Of a stretch of 64,000 nucleotides of DNA, positions 10,375 through 20,485 are shown in pieces. The stretch is from Chromobacterium piscinae (lineage in GTDB: Bacteria > Pseudomonadota > Gammaproteobacteria > Burkholderiales > Chromobacteriaceae): the NCBI RefSeq assembly GCF_021129175.1, contig NZ_JAJOHV010000058.1:124001-188000 (forward strand), in the 5' to 3' direction. The notes beneath the pieces were generated by a model. The model was not told the DNA's origin and searched no databases. It saw nothing but the letters and a program-made list of their open reading frames with translations. Within the stretch, counting starts at the first letter, position 1; every line of letters starts with the position of its first letter. Position numbers and translations under genes: made by a program.

Positions 10375-10453
10375 CGGCGGCGCTCCCGTTTCTGCGTGCG
10401 GATTCATCGAGTATGCATAAGCCCCTTGCCCTTGTCGACGCGGGAAAGGACAA

Positions 10454-10516
10454 CGCCCCCGCCGCATCGCTGCGACGGGGGCGCGGATACACAAAAGGCC
10501 CCGCTATTGCGGAGCC
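10454..10516 (-). terminator. Tandem terminator hairpins after rpsT
   Basis: The first hairpin, nearest rpsT, pairs 10497-10504 with 10509-10516 (one G-U pair in RNA) and is followed on the minus strand by TTTTGTG. A second, longer GC-rich hairpin (CGCCCCCG at 10454-10461 with CGGGGGCG at 10477-10484) follows. It ends in a weaker T-rich tract and may act as a backup. Confidence 0.75.
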
Positions 10517-10550
10517 TCTGCGTATTCTTGCAGCCTGGGCTGTCGATCGA

Positions 10551-10814
10551 TTAGGCCATGGCCTTGATCTGAGCGGACAGACGGCTCTTGTGACGAGCAG
10601 CCTTGTTCTTGTGGAACACGCCCTTGTCAGCAATGCGGTCGATCACTTTTTCCGAAGCCTGGAACACCACGCGAGCGGCGGCCTTGTCGCCGGCTTCAAT
10701 TGCCTTGAGCACTTTCTTCACTGCGGTACGGAACGCAGTACGCAGGCTGGCGTTATGCGCGCGCTGCTTAAGGGCTGTGCGTGCACGCTTGCGAGCTTGT
10801 GCGCTGTTAGCCAT
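10551..10814 (-). CDS. rpsT: 30S ribosomal protein S20
   Basis: An 87-aa, very basic protein starting [18 protein letters not shown], the hallmark of S20, which binds 16S rRNA in the body of the small subunit. The conserved [16 protein letters not shown] segment is present near the C-terminus. It is a single gene, divergent from murJ and followed by terminator hairpins. S20 is often autogenously controlled; nothing in the short leader proves that here. Confidence 0.97.
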   Translation of the reverse strand: MANSAQARKRARTALKQRAHNASLRTAFRTAVKKVLKAIEAGDKAAARVVFQASEKVIDRIADKGVFHKNKAARHKSRLSAQIKAMA

Positions 10815-10945
10815 GAATCTTTCTCCTGATAGCGGAATCTGAAACCCGCGATTCTAAGCCCTAAACTCAGGTTTTGCAACAATAAACCCGCCAGCGTAAA
10901 CTAGCGGGCTTGCTCAATCCGTCCAGTATCGGCCGTCAAACCAAA

Positions 10946-12481
10946 ATGAACCTGCTCAAGGCCCTGGCTGCAGTCAGCAGCATGACCATGGTGTCCCGCG
11001 TCCTCGGCCTGGTGCGCGACACCCTGGTCGCCCGCATCTTCGGCGCCGGCATGGCCGCCGACGCCTTCAACGCCGCCTTCAAGATTCCCAACATGCTGCG
11101 CCGGCTGTTCGCCGAAGGCGCGTTCTCGCAGGCTTTCGTGCCCATCCTCGGCGAGTACAAGCAGAACAAGACCCATGAGGAAACGCGCGAGTTCGTCGCC
11201 AAGGTCACCGGCGTGCTGGGCTCGGTGCTGCTGCTGGTGACGGCGATAGGCATGCTGGCCGCGCCGGCCATCATGTGGATCTCGGCGCCCGGCTTCTACC
11301 GCGAGCCGGCCAAGGCCGCGCTGTTCGCCGACATCCTGCGCGTGTCTTTCCCTTATATATTCTTCATCTCGCTGTCGTCGATGACCGGCAGCATTCTGAA
11401 CAGCTGGGGCAAGTTTTCGATCCCGGCCTTCACACCCACCTTTCTGAACCTCAGCTTCATCGTGTTCGCGCTGTGCTTCACCCATTACTTCCATCCGCCG
11501 ATCATGGCGATGGCGTGGGCGGTGTTTGTCGGCGGCCTGATCCAGCTGGTGTGGCAGCTGCCCTTCCTGAAGCAGGTCGGCATGCTGGCCCGCCCTATCC
11601 TCGCCTTCCGCGATCCGGAAGTGTGGAGGGTGATCAAGCAGATGGGGCCGGCGATCTTCGGAGTTTCGGTGGCGCAGATCTCGCTGCTGATCAACTCCAC
11701 CTTCGCCTCCTTCCTGCCCACCGGCAGCGTGTCGTGGATGTATTACGCCGACCGGCTGATGGAATTCCCGTCCGGCGTGCTGGGCGTGGCGCTCGGCACC
11801 ATCCTGCTGCCGTCCTTGTCCAAGCACGCGGCCAGCAAGTCCGACGCCGAGTTCAGCGTGCTGCTGGATTGGGGCATCCGGCTGTCGCTGCTGCTGGCGG
11901 TGCCGGCTACCGTCGGACTGGGCCTGCTGTCCGGCCCGCTGCTGTACACTATGTTCATGTACGGCAAGTTCAGCGCCCACGACGCGCTGATGTCGCAGCA
12001 GGCGGTGATCGCCTATTCCTTCGGCCTGCTTGGGCTGATCCTGGTCAAGGTGCTGGCGCCGGGCTTTTACGCGCGCCAGGACATCAAGACGCCGGTGCGC
12101 ATCGCGGTGACCACCTTGCTCATCACCCAAGTCATGAACCTGGCCTTCGTGTTTCCGCTGAAGCACGCCGGCCTGGCGCTGTCGATCGGCCTCGCTTCCT
12201 GCATCAACGCCGGCCTGTTGATGTACACGCTGCAAAAGCGCGGCATCTACCGGCCCGAGGCCGGCTGGAAATCCTTCCTCGCCAAGCTCATCGTCGCCAT
12301 CGCGGCGATGGCGGCCGCGCTGCTGGCCTGCCTGCAGTGGCTGCCGATAGACTGGCACGGCCACGCCTGGCAGCGCGCGCTGTGGCTGCTGCTGCTGGTC
12401 GGCGTCGGCGCGACGGTCTACTTCGCCGCCTTGTTCGCGCAGGGCTTCCGTCCGCGCCAGTTCATGCGCCGCGAGCATTGA
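10946..12481 (+). CDS. murJ: Lipid II flippase MurJ (MviN)
   Basis: A 511-aa polytopic membrane protein with about fourteen hydrophobic segments. It begins [25 protein letters not shown], a characteristic MurJ N-terminus; the following [28 protein letters not shown] region carries the conserved Arg residues of the central cavity. It flips undecaprenyl-linked peptidoglycan precursor to the periplasmic face. The Met at 10946 is preferred over an upstream in-frame codon because it starts the conserved helix. The order rpsT/murJ is widespread in proteobacteria. queF follows after 46 bp. Confidence 0.95.
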   Translation: MNLLKALAAVSSMTMVSRVLGLVRDTLVARIFGAGMAADAFNAAFKIPNMLRRLFAEGAFSQAFVPILGEYKQNKTHEETREFVAKVTGVLGSVLLLVTAIGMLAAPAIMWISAPGFYREPAKAALFADILRVSFPYIFFISLSSMTGSILNSWGKFSIPAFTPTFLNLSFIVFALCFTHYFHPPIMAMAWAVFVGGLIQLVWQLPFLKQVGMLARPILAFRDPEVWRVIKQMGPAIFGVSVAQISLLINSTFASFLPTGSVSWMYYADRLMEFPSGVLGVALGTILLPSLSKHAASKSDAEFSVLLDWGIRLSLLLAVPATVGLGLLSGPLLYTMFMYGKFSAHDALMSQQAVIAYSFGLLGLILVKVLAPGFYARQDIKTPVRIAVTTLLITQVMNLAFVFPLKHAGLALSIGLASCINAGLLMYTLQKRGIYRPEAGWKSFLAKLIVAIAAMAAALLACLQWLPIDWHGHAWQRALWLLLLVGVGATVYFAALFAQGFRPRQFMRREH

Positions 12482-12527
12482 GCCGCCGGCCTATGATTCA
12501 TCAGCATTCGGTTAGAAAGTCGCAACC

Positions 12528-13361
12528 ATGAGCCATCTCACCCCCGAACATTCGCCGCTGGGCAAGACCGTCAGTTACCAGGACCAGTACGATCCCTCTC
12601 TGCTGTTCCCGATCGCGCGCCAGGCCAAGCGCGACGAGATCGGCGTGGACGAAGCCGCGCTGCCGTTTGCCGGCGTCGACATCTGGACCGGCTTCGAGCT
12701 GTCCTGGCTCAACGCCCGCGGCAAGCCGCAGGTGGGCATCGCCACCTTCCGCATCCCGGCGGCCAGCCCCAGGCTGATCGAGTCCAAGTCGTTCAAGCTC
12801 TACCTGAACAGCTACAACCAGACGCGGATGGACAGCGTCGACGCCCTCTCAGCCCAACTGGCGCGCGACCTGTCCGCCGCCGCCGGCGCGGAGGTTTCGG
12901 TTTCCATCGCGCTGCCGCAGGCCTTCGCCGCCGAACAGGTACGCGAGCTGGCAGGCGAGTACATCGACGAGCTGGACATCGAGGTCGACAACTACGCGCC
13001 CTGCCCCGAAGTTCTCAAGGCCGACGCCGCAGACATCGTCAGCGAAACCTTGTGCAGCAATCTGTTGAAATCCAACTGCCTGGTCACCGGCCAGCCGGAC
13101 TGGGGCAGCGTGTCCATCCGCTACACCGGGCCGAAGATAGACCGAGAAGCTCTGCTGAGATATCTGATCGGCTTCCGCCAGCACAACGAATTCCACGAGC
13201 AATGCGTGGAGCGCATCTTCGTCGACGTGCTGCGCGCCTGCGCGCCGCAAAAGCTGACCGTCTACGCCCGCTACACCCGCCGCGGCGGCCTGGACATCAA
13301 TCCGTGGCGCAGCAATGCGGACACCCCGCCGACAGACAACGCCCGCGCCGCGCGGCAGTAA
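12528..13361 (+). CDS. queF: NADPH-dependent 7-cyano-7-deazaguanine reductase QueF
   Basis: A 277-aa long-form QueF (two tandem T-fold halves, as in E. coli). It reduces preQ0 to preQ1 for queuosine synthesis in tRNA. The QueF motif [14 protein letters not shown] is in the N-terminal half. The catalytic Cys lies in [16 protein letters not shown] and the substrate-binding HNEFHEQC in the C-terminal half. No preQ1 riboswitch fits in the 46-bp gap after murJ, so it is probably co-transcribed with murJ. A strong terminator follows. Confidence 0.96.
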   Translation: MSHLTPEHSPLGKTVSYQDQYDPSLLFPIARQAKRDEIGVDEAALPFAGVDIWTGFELSWLNARGKPQVGIATFRIPAASPRLIESKSFKLYLNSYNQTRMDSVDALSAQLARDLSAAAGAEVSVSIALPQAFAAEQVRELAGEYIDELDIEVDNYAPCPEVLKADAADIVSETLCSNLLKSNCLVTGQPDWGSVSIRYTGPKIDREALLRYLIGFRQHNEFHEQCVERIFVDVLRACAPQKLTVYARYTRRGGLDINPWRSNADTPPTDNARAARQ

Positions 13362-13381
13362 GCGGCCCGGCCGGCCAAAAC

Positions 13382-13410
13382 AAAAGGGATGCCGAAGAGC
13401 ATCCCTTTTT
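13382..13410. terminator. Bidirectional terminator between queF and the pseudouridine synthase gene
   Basis: An 11-bp stem (AAAAGGGATGC with GCATCCCTTTT) has a 6-nt loop. T-runs follow on both strands, serving the convergent genes on either side. Confidence 0.9.
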
Positions 13411-13427
13411 GCGGACCAGGCCCGGCC

Positions 13428-14105
13428 TCAGAACGGCGCCGGCGCCTCGAATTCCATTTCCTCGAAGGTGACCGGATGGCGCAACACCAGCCGCGACGCG
13501 TGCAGCAACAGGCGGTCGGCCTTGGCCTGCGCCTCCGGCGGCGCGTAGATGTCGTCGCCGAGGATGGGGTGGCCGGATTCCAGGTGCAGCATGTGCATGC
13601 GCAGCTGGTGGGCGCGGCCGGTTTGCGGATCCAATTCCATCCGGCTGATGTTGCGGCCGGTGTCGCGCAGAATCACCCGGTAATGGGTGATGGCTTCCTT
13701 GCCCTCGTCGAAATCCACCTTCTGCCGCGGCCGGTTCGGCCAATCGATGATCAGCGGCAGGTCCACCGTGCCGCTATTGCTTTCCACGATGCCGTCCACC
13801 ACCGCGATATAGCGCTTCTTCACCTTGCGGTCCATGAAGGCGATGGACAGCGCGCGCTGCATCTCCGGGCCGCGGCCCATCACCACCAGGCCGGAGGTAT
13901 CCATGTCCAGACGGTGCACGGTCAGCGCGTCCGGGTAAACCTTCTGCGCGCGGCTGATCAGGCAATCGGCCTTGTCCTCGCCCCGCCCCGGCACCGACAA
14001 CAGGCCGCTGGGCTTGTCCAGCACCAGCAGGCAGCTGTCGGCGTAGATCACGGAAAGGCCGGTGTCCGGCGGCGGATTGTAGTGTTCCAGATTGTGTCTT
14101 TGCAT
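13428..14105 (-). CDS. RluA-family pseudouridine synthase
   Basis: A 225-aa RNA pseudouridine synthase. The catalytic motif is VHRLDMDTSGLVV (Asp nucleophile), with YIAVVDG and GRAHQLRMHM, the usual second and third family motifs. There is no S4 domain; length and N-terminus resemble RluA, the dual 23S U746/tRNA U32 enzyme, rather than RluC or RluD. The specific target is inferred. The start at 14105 gives the family length; the upstream 57 open codons overlap the divergent alaX promoter region and are unlikely to be coding. Confidence 0.9.
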   Translation of the reverse strand: MQRHNLEHYNPPPDTGLSVIYADSCLLVLDKPSGLLSVPGRGEDKADCLISRAQKVYPDALTVHRLDMDTSGLVVMGRGPEMQRALSIAFMDRKVKKRYIAVVDGIVESNSGTVDLPLIIDWPNRPRQKVDFDEGKEAITHYRVILRDTGRNISRMELDPQTGRAHQLRMHMLHLESGHPILGDDIYAPPEAQAKADRLLLHASRLVLRHPVTFEEMEFEAPAPF

Positions 14106-14255
14106 GGCTAACGGCTTTAAAAATCGATTGGCGGCGATTATCGGCGTTAAAGCCTTGCGCCACAAGCTGTTACCGTCTTTTCTCCGCGGCGCTGTCACTT
14201 GAAATCCCGCCCGGCAGCCGTCACCCTGTCCAGACAAGACGACAAAGGACGCATC

Positions 14256-14963
14256 ATGACGGAACGATTCTATCAAGACCCCTACCAGACCCGCCTGGCC
14301 ACCCGCGTGCTAAGCCACGACGACGCCGGCCTGACGCTGGAAGACACGCTGTGCTATCCGCTGGGCGGCGGCCAGCCCGGCGACAGCGCCACCCTGACGC
14401 TGGCCGACGGCGCGACGCTGCGCATCGCAGACACCCGCCGCGACCGCGAGACCCGCGCCATCCTGCACCAGACCGAGAGCGATGCCCGCCTCGCGCCGGG
14501 AACCGAGGTGACGCTGGAGCTGGACTGGGATCGCCGCTACCGCCACATGCGCATCCACACCTGTCTGCATTTGCTGGGCGTGGTGATCAAGGCCGGCGTC
14601 ACCGGCGGCAACATGACCGCGGAATCCGGCCGGCTGGACTTCGCGCTGCCGGAAGGCATGGAGCTGGACAAGGAGCATATCGAGGCCGAGCTGAACCGGC
14701 TGGTGGCCGCCGACCTGCCCCTCGCGGTGAAAATGACCAGCGGCGAAGCGCTGAAGGCGCAGCCTGAACTGATCCGCACCATGTCGGTGACGCCGCCCTT
14801 GCATCTGCCGGAGATCCGGCTGATCGAGGTGGAGGGCGTGGATCTGCAGCCCTGCGGCGGCACCCATGTCACGCGCACCGGCGAAGTGGGCCGGGTCCGG
14901 GTGAAAAAGATAGAAAGCAAGGGCGCGCGCAACAAGCGGGTGGTGGTGGAGTTGGCGGAATGA
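14256..14963 (+). CDS. Alanyl-tRNA editing protein AlaX
   Basis: A stand-alone trans-editing protein of 235 aa that hydrolyses mischarged Ser- or Gly-tRNA(Ala). It matches the editing half of AlaRS: YPLGGGQPGD near residue 35, the zinc ligands in the HMRIHTCLH segment (HxxxH) and CGGTHV near the C-terminus. The start at 14256 follows AAAGGA at correct spacing. Its stop overlaps the MOSC gene start as ATGA. The length suggests the AlaX-M type, which includes an N-terminal glycine-rich domain. Confidence 0.92.
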   Translation: MTERFYQDPYQTRLATRVLSHDDAGLTLEDTLCYPLGGGQPGDSATLTLADGATLRIADTRRDRETRAILHQTESDARLAPGTEVTLELDWDRRYRHMRIHTCLHLLGVVIKAGVTGGNMTAESGRLDFALPEGMELDKEHIEAELNRLVAADLPLAVKMTSGEALKAQPELIRTMSVTPPLHLPEIRLIEVEGVDLQPCGGTHVTRTGEVGRVRVKKIESKGARNKRVVVELAE

Positions 14964-15652
14964 GCCGGGAAACCGTCATCGGCAGCGTGCTGGCGGTATT
15001 GACCGGCAAAGCCGTCCCCTTCGTCCGCCCCGGCGCGGTCAGCGCCATCGCCAAGCAGCCGCTGGCTGGACGCGCTCCCCTGGGCGCGCTGGGCCTGGCT
15101 GGCGACGAGCAAGGCGATCCCCGCTACCACGGCGGCCCGCACAAGGCGGTGCATCTGTACGCCTTCGAGCATTACGCCCGCTGGCGCGACGAAATCGGCC
15201 CGCGTCCGGCGCTAGGGCACCCCGGCGGATTCGGCGAAAACCTCAGCACGCTAGGCATCGACGAGGCCACGCTGTGCCTGGGCGACCAGCTGGCTATCGG
15301 CTCCACGGTGCTGGAGATTTCCCAGGGCCGCCAACCTTGCTGGAAGCTCAATCACCGTTTCGAGCAACGCGACATGGCCAAACGCTTGCAGGACAGCGGC
15401 CGCACCGGCTGGTACTGCCGGGTGCTGCGCGAGGGCGATGTCGGCGCCGGCGACGACATCCGCCTGCTAACGCGCCCGCATCCCGAATGGACGCTGGCGC
15501 GGCTGGCCGACGTCTTCTACCGCCGCGGCTTGGAACGGGAGCTGCTGCTGGAGATCGCCCGGCTGCCGCTGGTGGAGTCCTGGCGACAGCTGATCGAGAA
15601 AAGGCTGGAAAGCGGACAACTGGAAGACTGGAGCCGCCGGCTGGACGGCTAG
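14960..15652 (+). CDS. MOSC domain protein (YiiM-like)
   Basis: A 230-aa protein with a MOSC beta-barrel, related to molybdenum-cofactor sulfurase C-termini. The family features HGGPHKAVHLYAFEHY and FGENLSTLG are clear, and a conserved Cys lies in GRQPCWKLNHRF. The C-terminal 3-alpha region is of YiiM type. E. coli YiiM and YcbX confer resistance to N-hydroxylated base analogues through molybdoenzyme-dependent reduction, so a similar detoxifying role is possible. It is translationally coupled to alaX (ATGA overlap) and ends at a bidirectional terminator. Confidence 0.88.
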   Translation: MSRETVIGSVLAVLTGKAVPFVRPGAVSAIAKQPLAGRAPLGALGLAGDEQGDPRYHGGPHKAVHLYAFEHYARWRDEIGPRPALGHPGGFGENLSTLGIDEATLCLGDQLAIGSTVLEISQGRQPCWKLNHRFEQRDMAKRLQDSGRTGWYCRVLREGDVGAGDDIRLLTRPHPEWTLARLADVFYRRGLERELLLEIARLPLVESWRQLIEKRLESGQLEDWSRRLDG

Positions 15653-15660
15653 GCAAGCAA

Positions 15661-15689
15661 AACGGGGGCCGATTCGGCCCCCGTTGCTA
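15661..15689. terminator. Bidirectional terminator between the MOSC and POT transporter genes
   Basis: A 10-bp stem (AACGGGGGCC at 15661-15670 with GGCCCCCGTT at 15676-15685) separates two convergent genes. It is followed by T-rich sequence on both strands. Confidence 0.85.
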
Positions 15690-15706
15690 TTTGGCGGATG
15701 CCGCGC

Positions 15707-17194
15707 TCAGCGGGCGTCCAGCGCCATTTCGTGCTCCGGATGCTCCGGCTTCTCGTCCAGCGTCATCCGGTGCAGCCACGGCGCGATGATGATGGTCACG
15801 ATCGCGATCGCGCCGGTCACCACGCCGATCTGGGTGAACACGCGGCTATAGATCTCCAGCGTGGCCAGCGGGCTGGTGACGTTGTCCGGCGCGGCGGTCA
15901 GGCCCGCCACCCAGCCGGCGATCACCGACGACGCGGCCGAAGTCAGGAACCAGGCGCCCATGATGAAGCCCATCAGACGCTGCGGCACCAGTTGCGCCAC
16001 CATCGCCAGGCCCAGGCCGGAGATCAGCAGCTCGCCCACGCTCTGCAGCAGATAGCTCAGCACCATCCAGTTGGAGGACACCAGGCCCTGGGCGTTGGCG
16101 TACTTGGCGCCCAGCGGCAGCACCAGGAAGGCGCCGGCGCACAGCACCATGCCGATCGCGAACTTGTGCGGCATCGGCAGGCGGTTGCCCAGCTTGTTGT
16201 AGCAGAGAGCGAGCAGCGGACTGGCCAGCATGATCCAGAACGGATTCAGCGACTGGAACTGCTCCGGCTGCACCGGGATGCCGAACAGCGTGTGCTCGGT
16301 GTTGTGGATGGCGAAGAAGTTCAGCGACAACGGCATCTGGTTGTACAGCACGAAGAATACCGTCGCCTGCAGCATCAGGATGGCGGCCACGATCATCTTC
16401 TTGCGCTCCGCGCCCTTCAGCAGCAGCGTTTCCTTGACGTACAAGCCCACCACCCCGATGGACAGCACCGCCAGCACCACGTTGGCGATGATCTCGTGCT
16501 TCAACAGCAGCGCGGCGGCGGCGCAGGCGACCACCACGCCGGCCAGCACCGCCAGCCAGGTGGACAGCTTGGGCGTGCGGAAATCGGCGTCGGAACCGTA
16601 TTCCTTCACCCAACCTTGCATCAGGATGAAGTTGGCGACGGTGATCAGCATGCCCACCACCGACAGCGCGAAGGCATGGGCGTAGCCGAACTTGTCGGCC
16701 AGCCACGGCGTGGCCAGCATCGACAGCAGCGAGCCGATGTTGATCGCCATGTAGTACATGGTGAACGCGCCGTCCAGGCGAGGATCGTTCTCCTCGTAGC
16801 ACTTGGACAGCAGCGACGACGGGTTGGCCTTGAACAAGCCGTTGCCCACCGCGATGGTGCCCATGCCGAGGTACAGCAGGCCGATGTGGTCGGCCGACGC
16901 GGTGACCATCGCGTAACCTGCGGTCAACACCAGCGCGCCCAGCAGAATGGTGCGCTTGGTGCCCAGCACCTTGTCGCCCAGCCAGCCGCCGACGGCGATC
17001 AGGCCGTACACCAGCGCGATGAAGGACGAAAACAGAGTGAAGGAGTCGGCCTCGCGCAGGCCCAGGGCCTTCACCAGGTAGACGGCCAGGATGCCCTGCA
17101 GGCCGTAGAAGCCGAAACGCTCCCAGAATTCGATCGAGAAGATCAGGTAAAACGGCTTGGGCTGGCGCAAGGGATTGAGCGCAGACGACGTCAT
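15707..17194 (-). CDS. Proton-dependent oligopeptide transporter (POT/PTR family)
   Basis: A 495-aa inner-membrane proton symporter for di- and tripeptides with about fourteen TM helices, as in the bacterial DtpA-D group. The ExxER motif ([10 protein letters not shown]) in TM1 gives proton coupling. PTR2 signature 1 is [13 protein letters not shown] and the second signature is [13 protein letters not shown] central pair of extra helices is present, as in bacterial members. The start at 17194 has AAGGA at good spacing; 31 open codons upstream are ignored. It has no operon partners. Confidence 0.93.
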   Translation of the reverse strand: MTSSALNPLRQPKPFYLIFSIEFWERFGFYGLQGILAVYLVKALGLREADSFTLFSSFIALVYGLIAVGGWLGDKVLGTKRTILLGALVLTAGYAMVTASADHIGLLYLGMGTIAVGNGLFKANPSSLLSKCYEENDPRLDGAFTMYYMAINIGSLLSMLATPWLADKFGYAHAFALSVVGMLITVANFILMQGWVKEYGSDADFRTPKLSTWLAVLAGVVVACAAAALLLKHEIIANVVLAVLSIGVVGLYVKETLLLKGAERKKMIVAAILMLQATVFFVLYNQMPLSLNFFAIHNTEHTLFGIPVQPEQFQSLNPFWIMLASPLLALCYNKLGNRLPMPHKFAIGMVLCAGAFLVLPLGAKYANAQGLVSSNWMVLSYLLQSVGELLISGLGLAMVAQLVPQRLMGFIMGAWFLTSAASSVIAGWVAGLTAAPDNVTSPLATLEIYSRVFTQIGVVTGAIAIVTIIIAPWLHRMTLDEKPEHPEHEMALDAR

Positions 17195-17629
17195 TATGGG
17201 TTCCTTGTAATCAGAACTGCCGCGGACCCGGGAAAAAATCCTGCGTGGCGGAATGACGGAAAGACAGACACTCGCGGCGCCGGCCATCGCCAGTCACGCC
17301 AGGGTGAGACAGACAGTGGTCACTACTGAAAAATAAGGCAAACTCTTGCCATCATTCGAAAAAGCACGACAAATAGCGCTTTTGCTCCATGAAAGATAGC
17401 GCTCAGGAACTATTGATGAACGAAGTAGTCGGACCTGTCAATGCAAGCGGAGGAAATCAGGCGCAAATACCCGCATGGCAAGGACGGGATTCGAGAATGC
17501 GACAGTATTTTACAAATCAGAATGCTGCCAAATCGATTATTAAAAGAATAAATACAATCCAATGTCATTAATAGGCAATATAATTGCTTTTATATCAAAC
17601 CAACATCCATTCGCCGCCAACTTCAGCCC
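17195..17629. other. Intergenic region between the POT transporter and lysR
   Basis: This 435-bp stretch contains the POT promoter on its left. The part from about 17340 to 17610 is noticeably more AT-rich than its surroundings. A 60-codon plus-strand frame (17389-17571) has no ribosome-binding site and no recognisable features, and I do not call it. I see no RNA gene or repeat. Confidence 0.6.
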
Positions 17630-18547
17630 TCATCCGCACAAAGCCGCCAGCCTGCTGTCCAGCTCGCTACCCCGCCGGCGCAAGGCATCCACAAAACGCA
17701 GCGGCAACGGCGACGCCGGACGGAACTGCGGCAATACCAGCTGCACCGAAAACGGAATCGCCTCGGCCAGCGGCCTCACCGCCACCCCTCGTCCCGCCTC
17801 GGCCAGCGCCGTCAGCGGATTGACGATGGCCACGCCCAGGCCCAGCCTCACCATCTCGCACACCGAAGCCGCGCTGTGGCTGGACAGCTGCAGCCGCCGC
17901 GCCACGCCTTCGCGCGCGAACCAGGCATCCACCTGCTGCCGGTAACTGTCGCTGGCCGCCAGGCTGATGAAGGACAGGCCGACGAAATCGCGCGCCTCCA
18001 GCCGGCGTTTTTCCGCCAACGGATGCCCCTCCGGCAGCACGCACAACTCGTCCCCCTGCCATAGGGGCTGCGCCAGGCAACCGGCCGGCGCCTGCTGCTG
18101 CTCGGTCAGCCCCAGATCGAAACGCTGGGCCGCCAACCACTCCTCCAGCCACGGCGACTCCTGCGGGCTGATATCCACCCCCACGTCGGGAAAATCGGCG
18201 ACAAAGTCGGCGCAGGCCGCCGGCAACAAGGCCTGCGCGAACACCGGCAGGCAGGCGATGGCCAGCTGGCCGCCGGCGAACTGGCGGATGGCATCCGCGC
18301 TGGCGACGATGCGCTCCAAGCCGACAAAGCTGCGCTCCACTTCGGCAAACAATTGCAGCGCCTGCTGGGTGGGCCGCAACCGGCCGTGGCCGCGCTCGAA
18401 CAGAGCCAAGCCCAATAGCTGCTCGCAACGCGCCAGCTCGCGGCTGACCGTAGGCTGCGAAGTATGCAGCAGCCGCGCGGCGCCGCTGACGCTGCCGCTG
18501 GTCATCACCGCCCGGAATACTTCGACGTGGCGCAGATTGATCGACAT
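17630..18547 (-). CDS. lysR: LysR-type transcriptional regulator, divergent activator of lysA
   Basis: A 305-aa LysR-family regulator. The N-terminal winged HTH is SGSVSGAARLLHTSQPTVSRELARCEQ, followed by the linker helix and an effector-binding domain. It is divergent from lysA across about 110 bp, exactly as LysR is placed in E. coli. The true LysR activates lysA and senses diaminopimelate and lysine. The start at 18547 begins the family N-terminus (MSINLRHVEVFRAV). Identity as LysR proper rests on both sequence and position. Confidence 0.9.
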   Translation of the reverse strand: MSINLRHVEVFRAVMTSGSVSGAARLLHTSQPTVSRELARCEQLLGLALFERGHGRLRPTQQALQLFAEVERSFVGLERIVASADAIRQFAGGQLAIACLPVFAQALLPAACADFVADFPDVGVDISPQESPWLEEWLAAQRFDLGLTEQQQAPAGCLAQPLWQGDELCVLPEGHPLAEKRRLEARDFVGLSFISLAASDSYRQQVDAWFAREGVARRLQLSSHSAASVCEMVRLGLGVAIVNPLTALAEAGRGVAVRPLAEAIPFSVQLVLPQFRPASPLPLRFVDALRRRGSELDSRLAALCG

Positions 18548-18659
18548 CGCCGCTCCCCCTTCTGAATCCAATCCATATCATAAATGAAAGGATTGGCAAC
18601 AAATTGCTATTTTATTTTTGCATCAAGCCGGTGGATCATCGAATGAAATCTCAACCGGA

Positions 18660-19895
18660 ATGCCCGCCATGCACGCCTTCGACCACCGCCAACTCGCCGA
18701 TATCGCCCGCCAATACGGCACCCCACTATGGATCTACGATGCCGGGGCCATCCGCCAGCGCATCGCTCAGCTGAAGGCCTTCGACACCATACGCTATGCG
18801 CAGAAGGCCAACTCCAACACCCACATCCTGCGGCTGATGCGCGCCGAGGGCGTGAAGGTCGACGCGGTTTCGTTGGGCGAGATCGAGCGCGCGTTGGCCG
18901 CCGGCTACGGCGGCGGCGAGGACGCCGACATCGTGTTCACCGCCGACGTACTGGACCGGCCGACGCTAGCCAGAGTGGTGGCCGAGCGCATCCCGGTCAA
19001 CGCCGGCTCCATCGACATGCTCCGCCAGCTGGGCGAAGCCGCGCCCGGCCATCCGGTATGGTTGCGCATCAATCCCGGCTTCGGCCACGGCCACAGCCAG
19101 AAAACCAACACCGGCGGCGAAAACAGCAAGCACGGCATCTGGCACGGCGACCTGGACGAAGCGCTGCAGGCCATCCGCCAGTTCAAGCTGCGGCTGGTCG
19201 GGGTACACATGCACATCGGCTCCGGCGTCGACTACGGCCACCTGGAACAGGTGTGCGGCGCCATGGTGGACCTGGTGGCGAAGCTGGACTGCGATATCGA
19301 GGCCATCTCCGCCGGCGGCGGCCTGTCCATCCCCTACCGCGACGGCGAGCCGCGCATCGACACCGGGCATTATTTCCAATTATGGGACGCCGCGCGGCAG
19401 AGGATCGCCGAACGCCTCGGCCACCCGGTGCGGCTGGAAATCGAGCCTGGCCGCTTCCTGGTGGCGGAATCCGGCGCGCTGCTCGCCGAAGTGCGCGCGG
19501 TGAAGAATATGGGGAGCCGCCGCTTCGCGCTGGTGGACGCCGGCTTCAACGACCTGATGCGGCCCTCGCTGTACGGCAGCTACCACCACATCACCGTGCT
19601 AGACGCCGACGGCAATGAGAAAACCGGAGCCGTCGACACCGTGGTGGCCGGGCCGCTGTGCGAATCTGGCGATGTATTCACCCAACAGGAAGGCGGCACC
19701 GTGGAAACCCGGCCGCTGCCGCCGGCAACGGTCGGCGACCTGATGGTATTCCACGATGCCGGCGCTTACGGTGCCTCGATGTCGTCCAACTACAACAGTC
19801 GGCCGCTGCTGGCCGAGGTGCTGATGGATGGCGGCGAACCCAAGCTGATCCGCCGTCGGCAGACCATGGCCGAGCTGCTGGCGCTGGAAGCCTGA
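18660..19895 (+). CDS. lysA: Diaminopimelate decarboxylase
   Basis: A PLP-dependent fold-type III decarboxylase of about 411 aa that makes L-lysine from meso-diaminopimelate. The PLP lysine is in RYAQKANSNTHI; the glycine-rich phosphate loop (SAGGGLSIPY), EPGRFLVAESG and the Cys of GPLCESGDVF that reaches across the dimer are present. It is closer to the enterobacterial LysA form than to the longer LysA of Gram-positives. The start may be 18660 or 18669; neither has a strong ribosome-binding site. It is regulated by the divergent lysR and ends at a strong terminator. Confidence 0.94.
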   Translation: MPAMHAFDHRQLADIARQYGTPLWIYDAGAIRQRIAQLKAFDTIRYAQKANSNTHILRLMRAEGVKVDAVSLGEIERALAAGYGGGEDADIVFTADVLDRPTLARVVAERIPVNAGSIDMLRQLGEAAPGHPVWLRINPGFGHGHSQKTNTGGENSKHGIWHGDLDEALQAIRQFKLRLVGVHMHIGSGVDYGHLEQVCGAMVDLVAKLDCDIEAISAGGGLSIPYRDGEPRIDTGHYFQLWDAARQRIAERLGHPVRLEIEPGRFLVAESGALLAEVRAVKNMGSRRFALVDAGFNDLMRPSLYGSYHHITVLDADGNEKTGAVDTVVAGPLCESGDVFTQQEGGTVETRPLPPATVGDLMVFHDAGAYGASMSSNYNSRPLLAEVLMDGGEPKLIRRRQTMAELLALEA

Positions 19896-19913
19896 GCAGC
19901 CCAACGCAGAACG

Positions 19914-19942
19914 CAAAAAAGCCGGACCTAGTCCGGCTTTTT
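19914..19942. terminator. Bidirectional terminator after lysA
   Basis: A stem AAAAAGCCGGAC / GTCCGGCTTTTT with a 3-nt loop has T-runs on both strands. It serves lysA and the convergent BON-domain gene. Confidence 0.92.
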
Positions 19943-19970
19943 CGCACATTCCGTCAACCCAAGGCCGGAA

Positions 19971-20285
19971 TCAGCCCTTCTGTTCCATCTTGTTGATGAC
20001 GAACTTGACGCCCGGCACCTTCTCGGCCGCCTGGCCGGCCTGGAACATCTGCTGATCGTCGGTCATCGTGCCCTCGATCGTCACTTCGCCCTTCTTGCTC
20101 GACACCTTCAGGTCCAACGGCTTCAATGCCGGCTCGGCGTCCAGCGCCTGCTTGACGCTGGCGGCCAGTTGCTCGTCGGTCGGCGCGGCGACGGCCGCGT
20201 CATCGGCGTAAACGGCGTGGGTGGCGAAAGCGCCGGAGCAGGCCAGAGCGGCCAACAGCAGGGAACGGCTTGCGATTCGTTTCAT
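19971..20285 (-). CDS. Periplasmic BON-domain protein
   Basis: A 104-aa exported protein. Residues 1-27 form a signal peptide (MKRIASRS, a Leu/Ala core, cleavage near VYA-DD). The rest is one BON domain with the expected KVSSKKGEVTIEGTMTD core. BON domains bind membranes or help stabilise the envelope, as in OsmY and Kbp. The start at 20285 gives the signal peptide; the frame continues upstream without support. It is divergent from mltA. Its specific function is unknown. Confidence 0.85.
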   Translation of the reverse strand: MKRIASRSLLLAALACSGAFATHAVYADDAAVAAPTDEQLAASVKQALDAEPALKPLDLKVSSKKGEVTIEGTMTDDQQMFQAGQAAEKVPGVKFVINKMEQKG

Positions 20286-20485
20286 CGTTTTCTCCAAATT
20301 TCTCGCGACGATGGCCGTTCGGCATCCGCGCCGACGACCATATCCATGGGACCCGTCCATGTTAACGATGAAACTTTTCGGTTTTGTTTCAGCTCCATGA
20401 CTTCACATCTGACCGGCATCACGCCGGGTCGTCCATCAGGTTACAATCCAGACCATCTACCACGGGAAGGCCATCGGCCCCAAGC

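Noticed and set aside
12482-12527. preQ1 riboswitch before queF
   Set aside because: The gap after murJ is only 46 bp and contains no pseudoknot-like hairpin.
17389-17571. 60-codon plus-strand frame between the POT transporter and lysR
   Set aside because: No ribosome-binding site, no recognisable motif and AT-rich intergenic composition.
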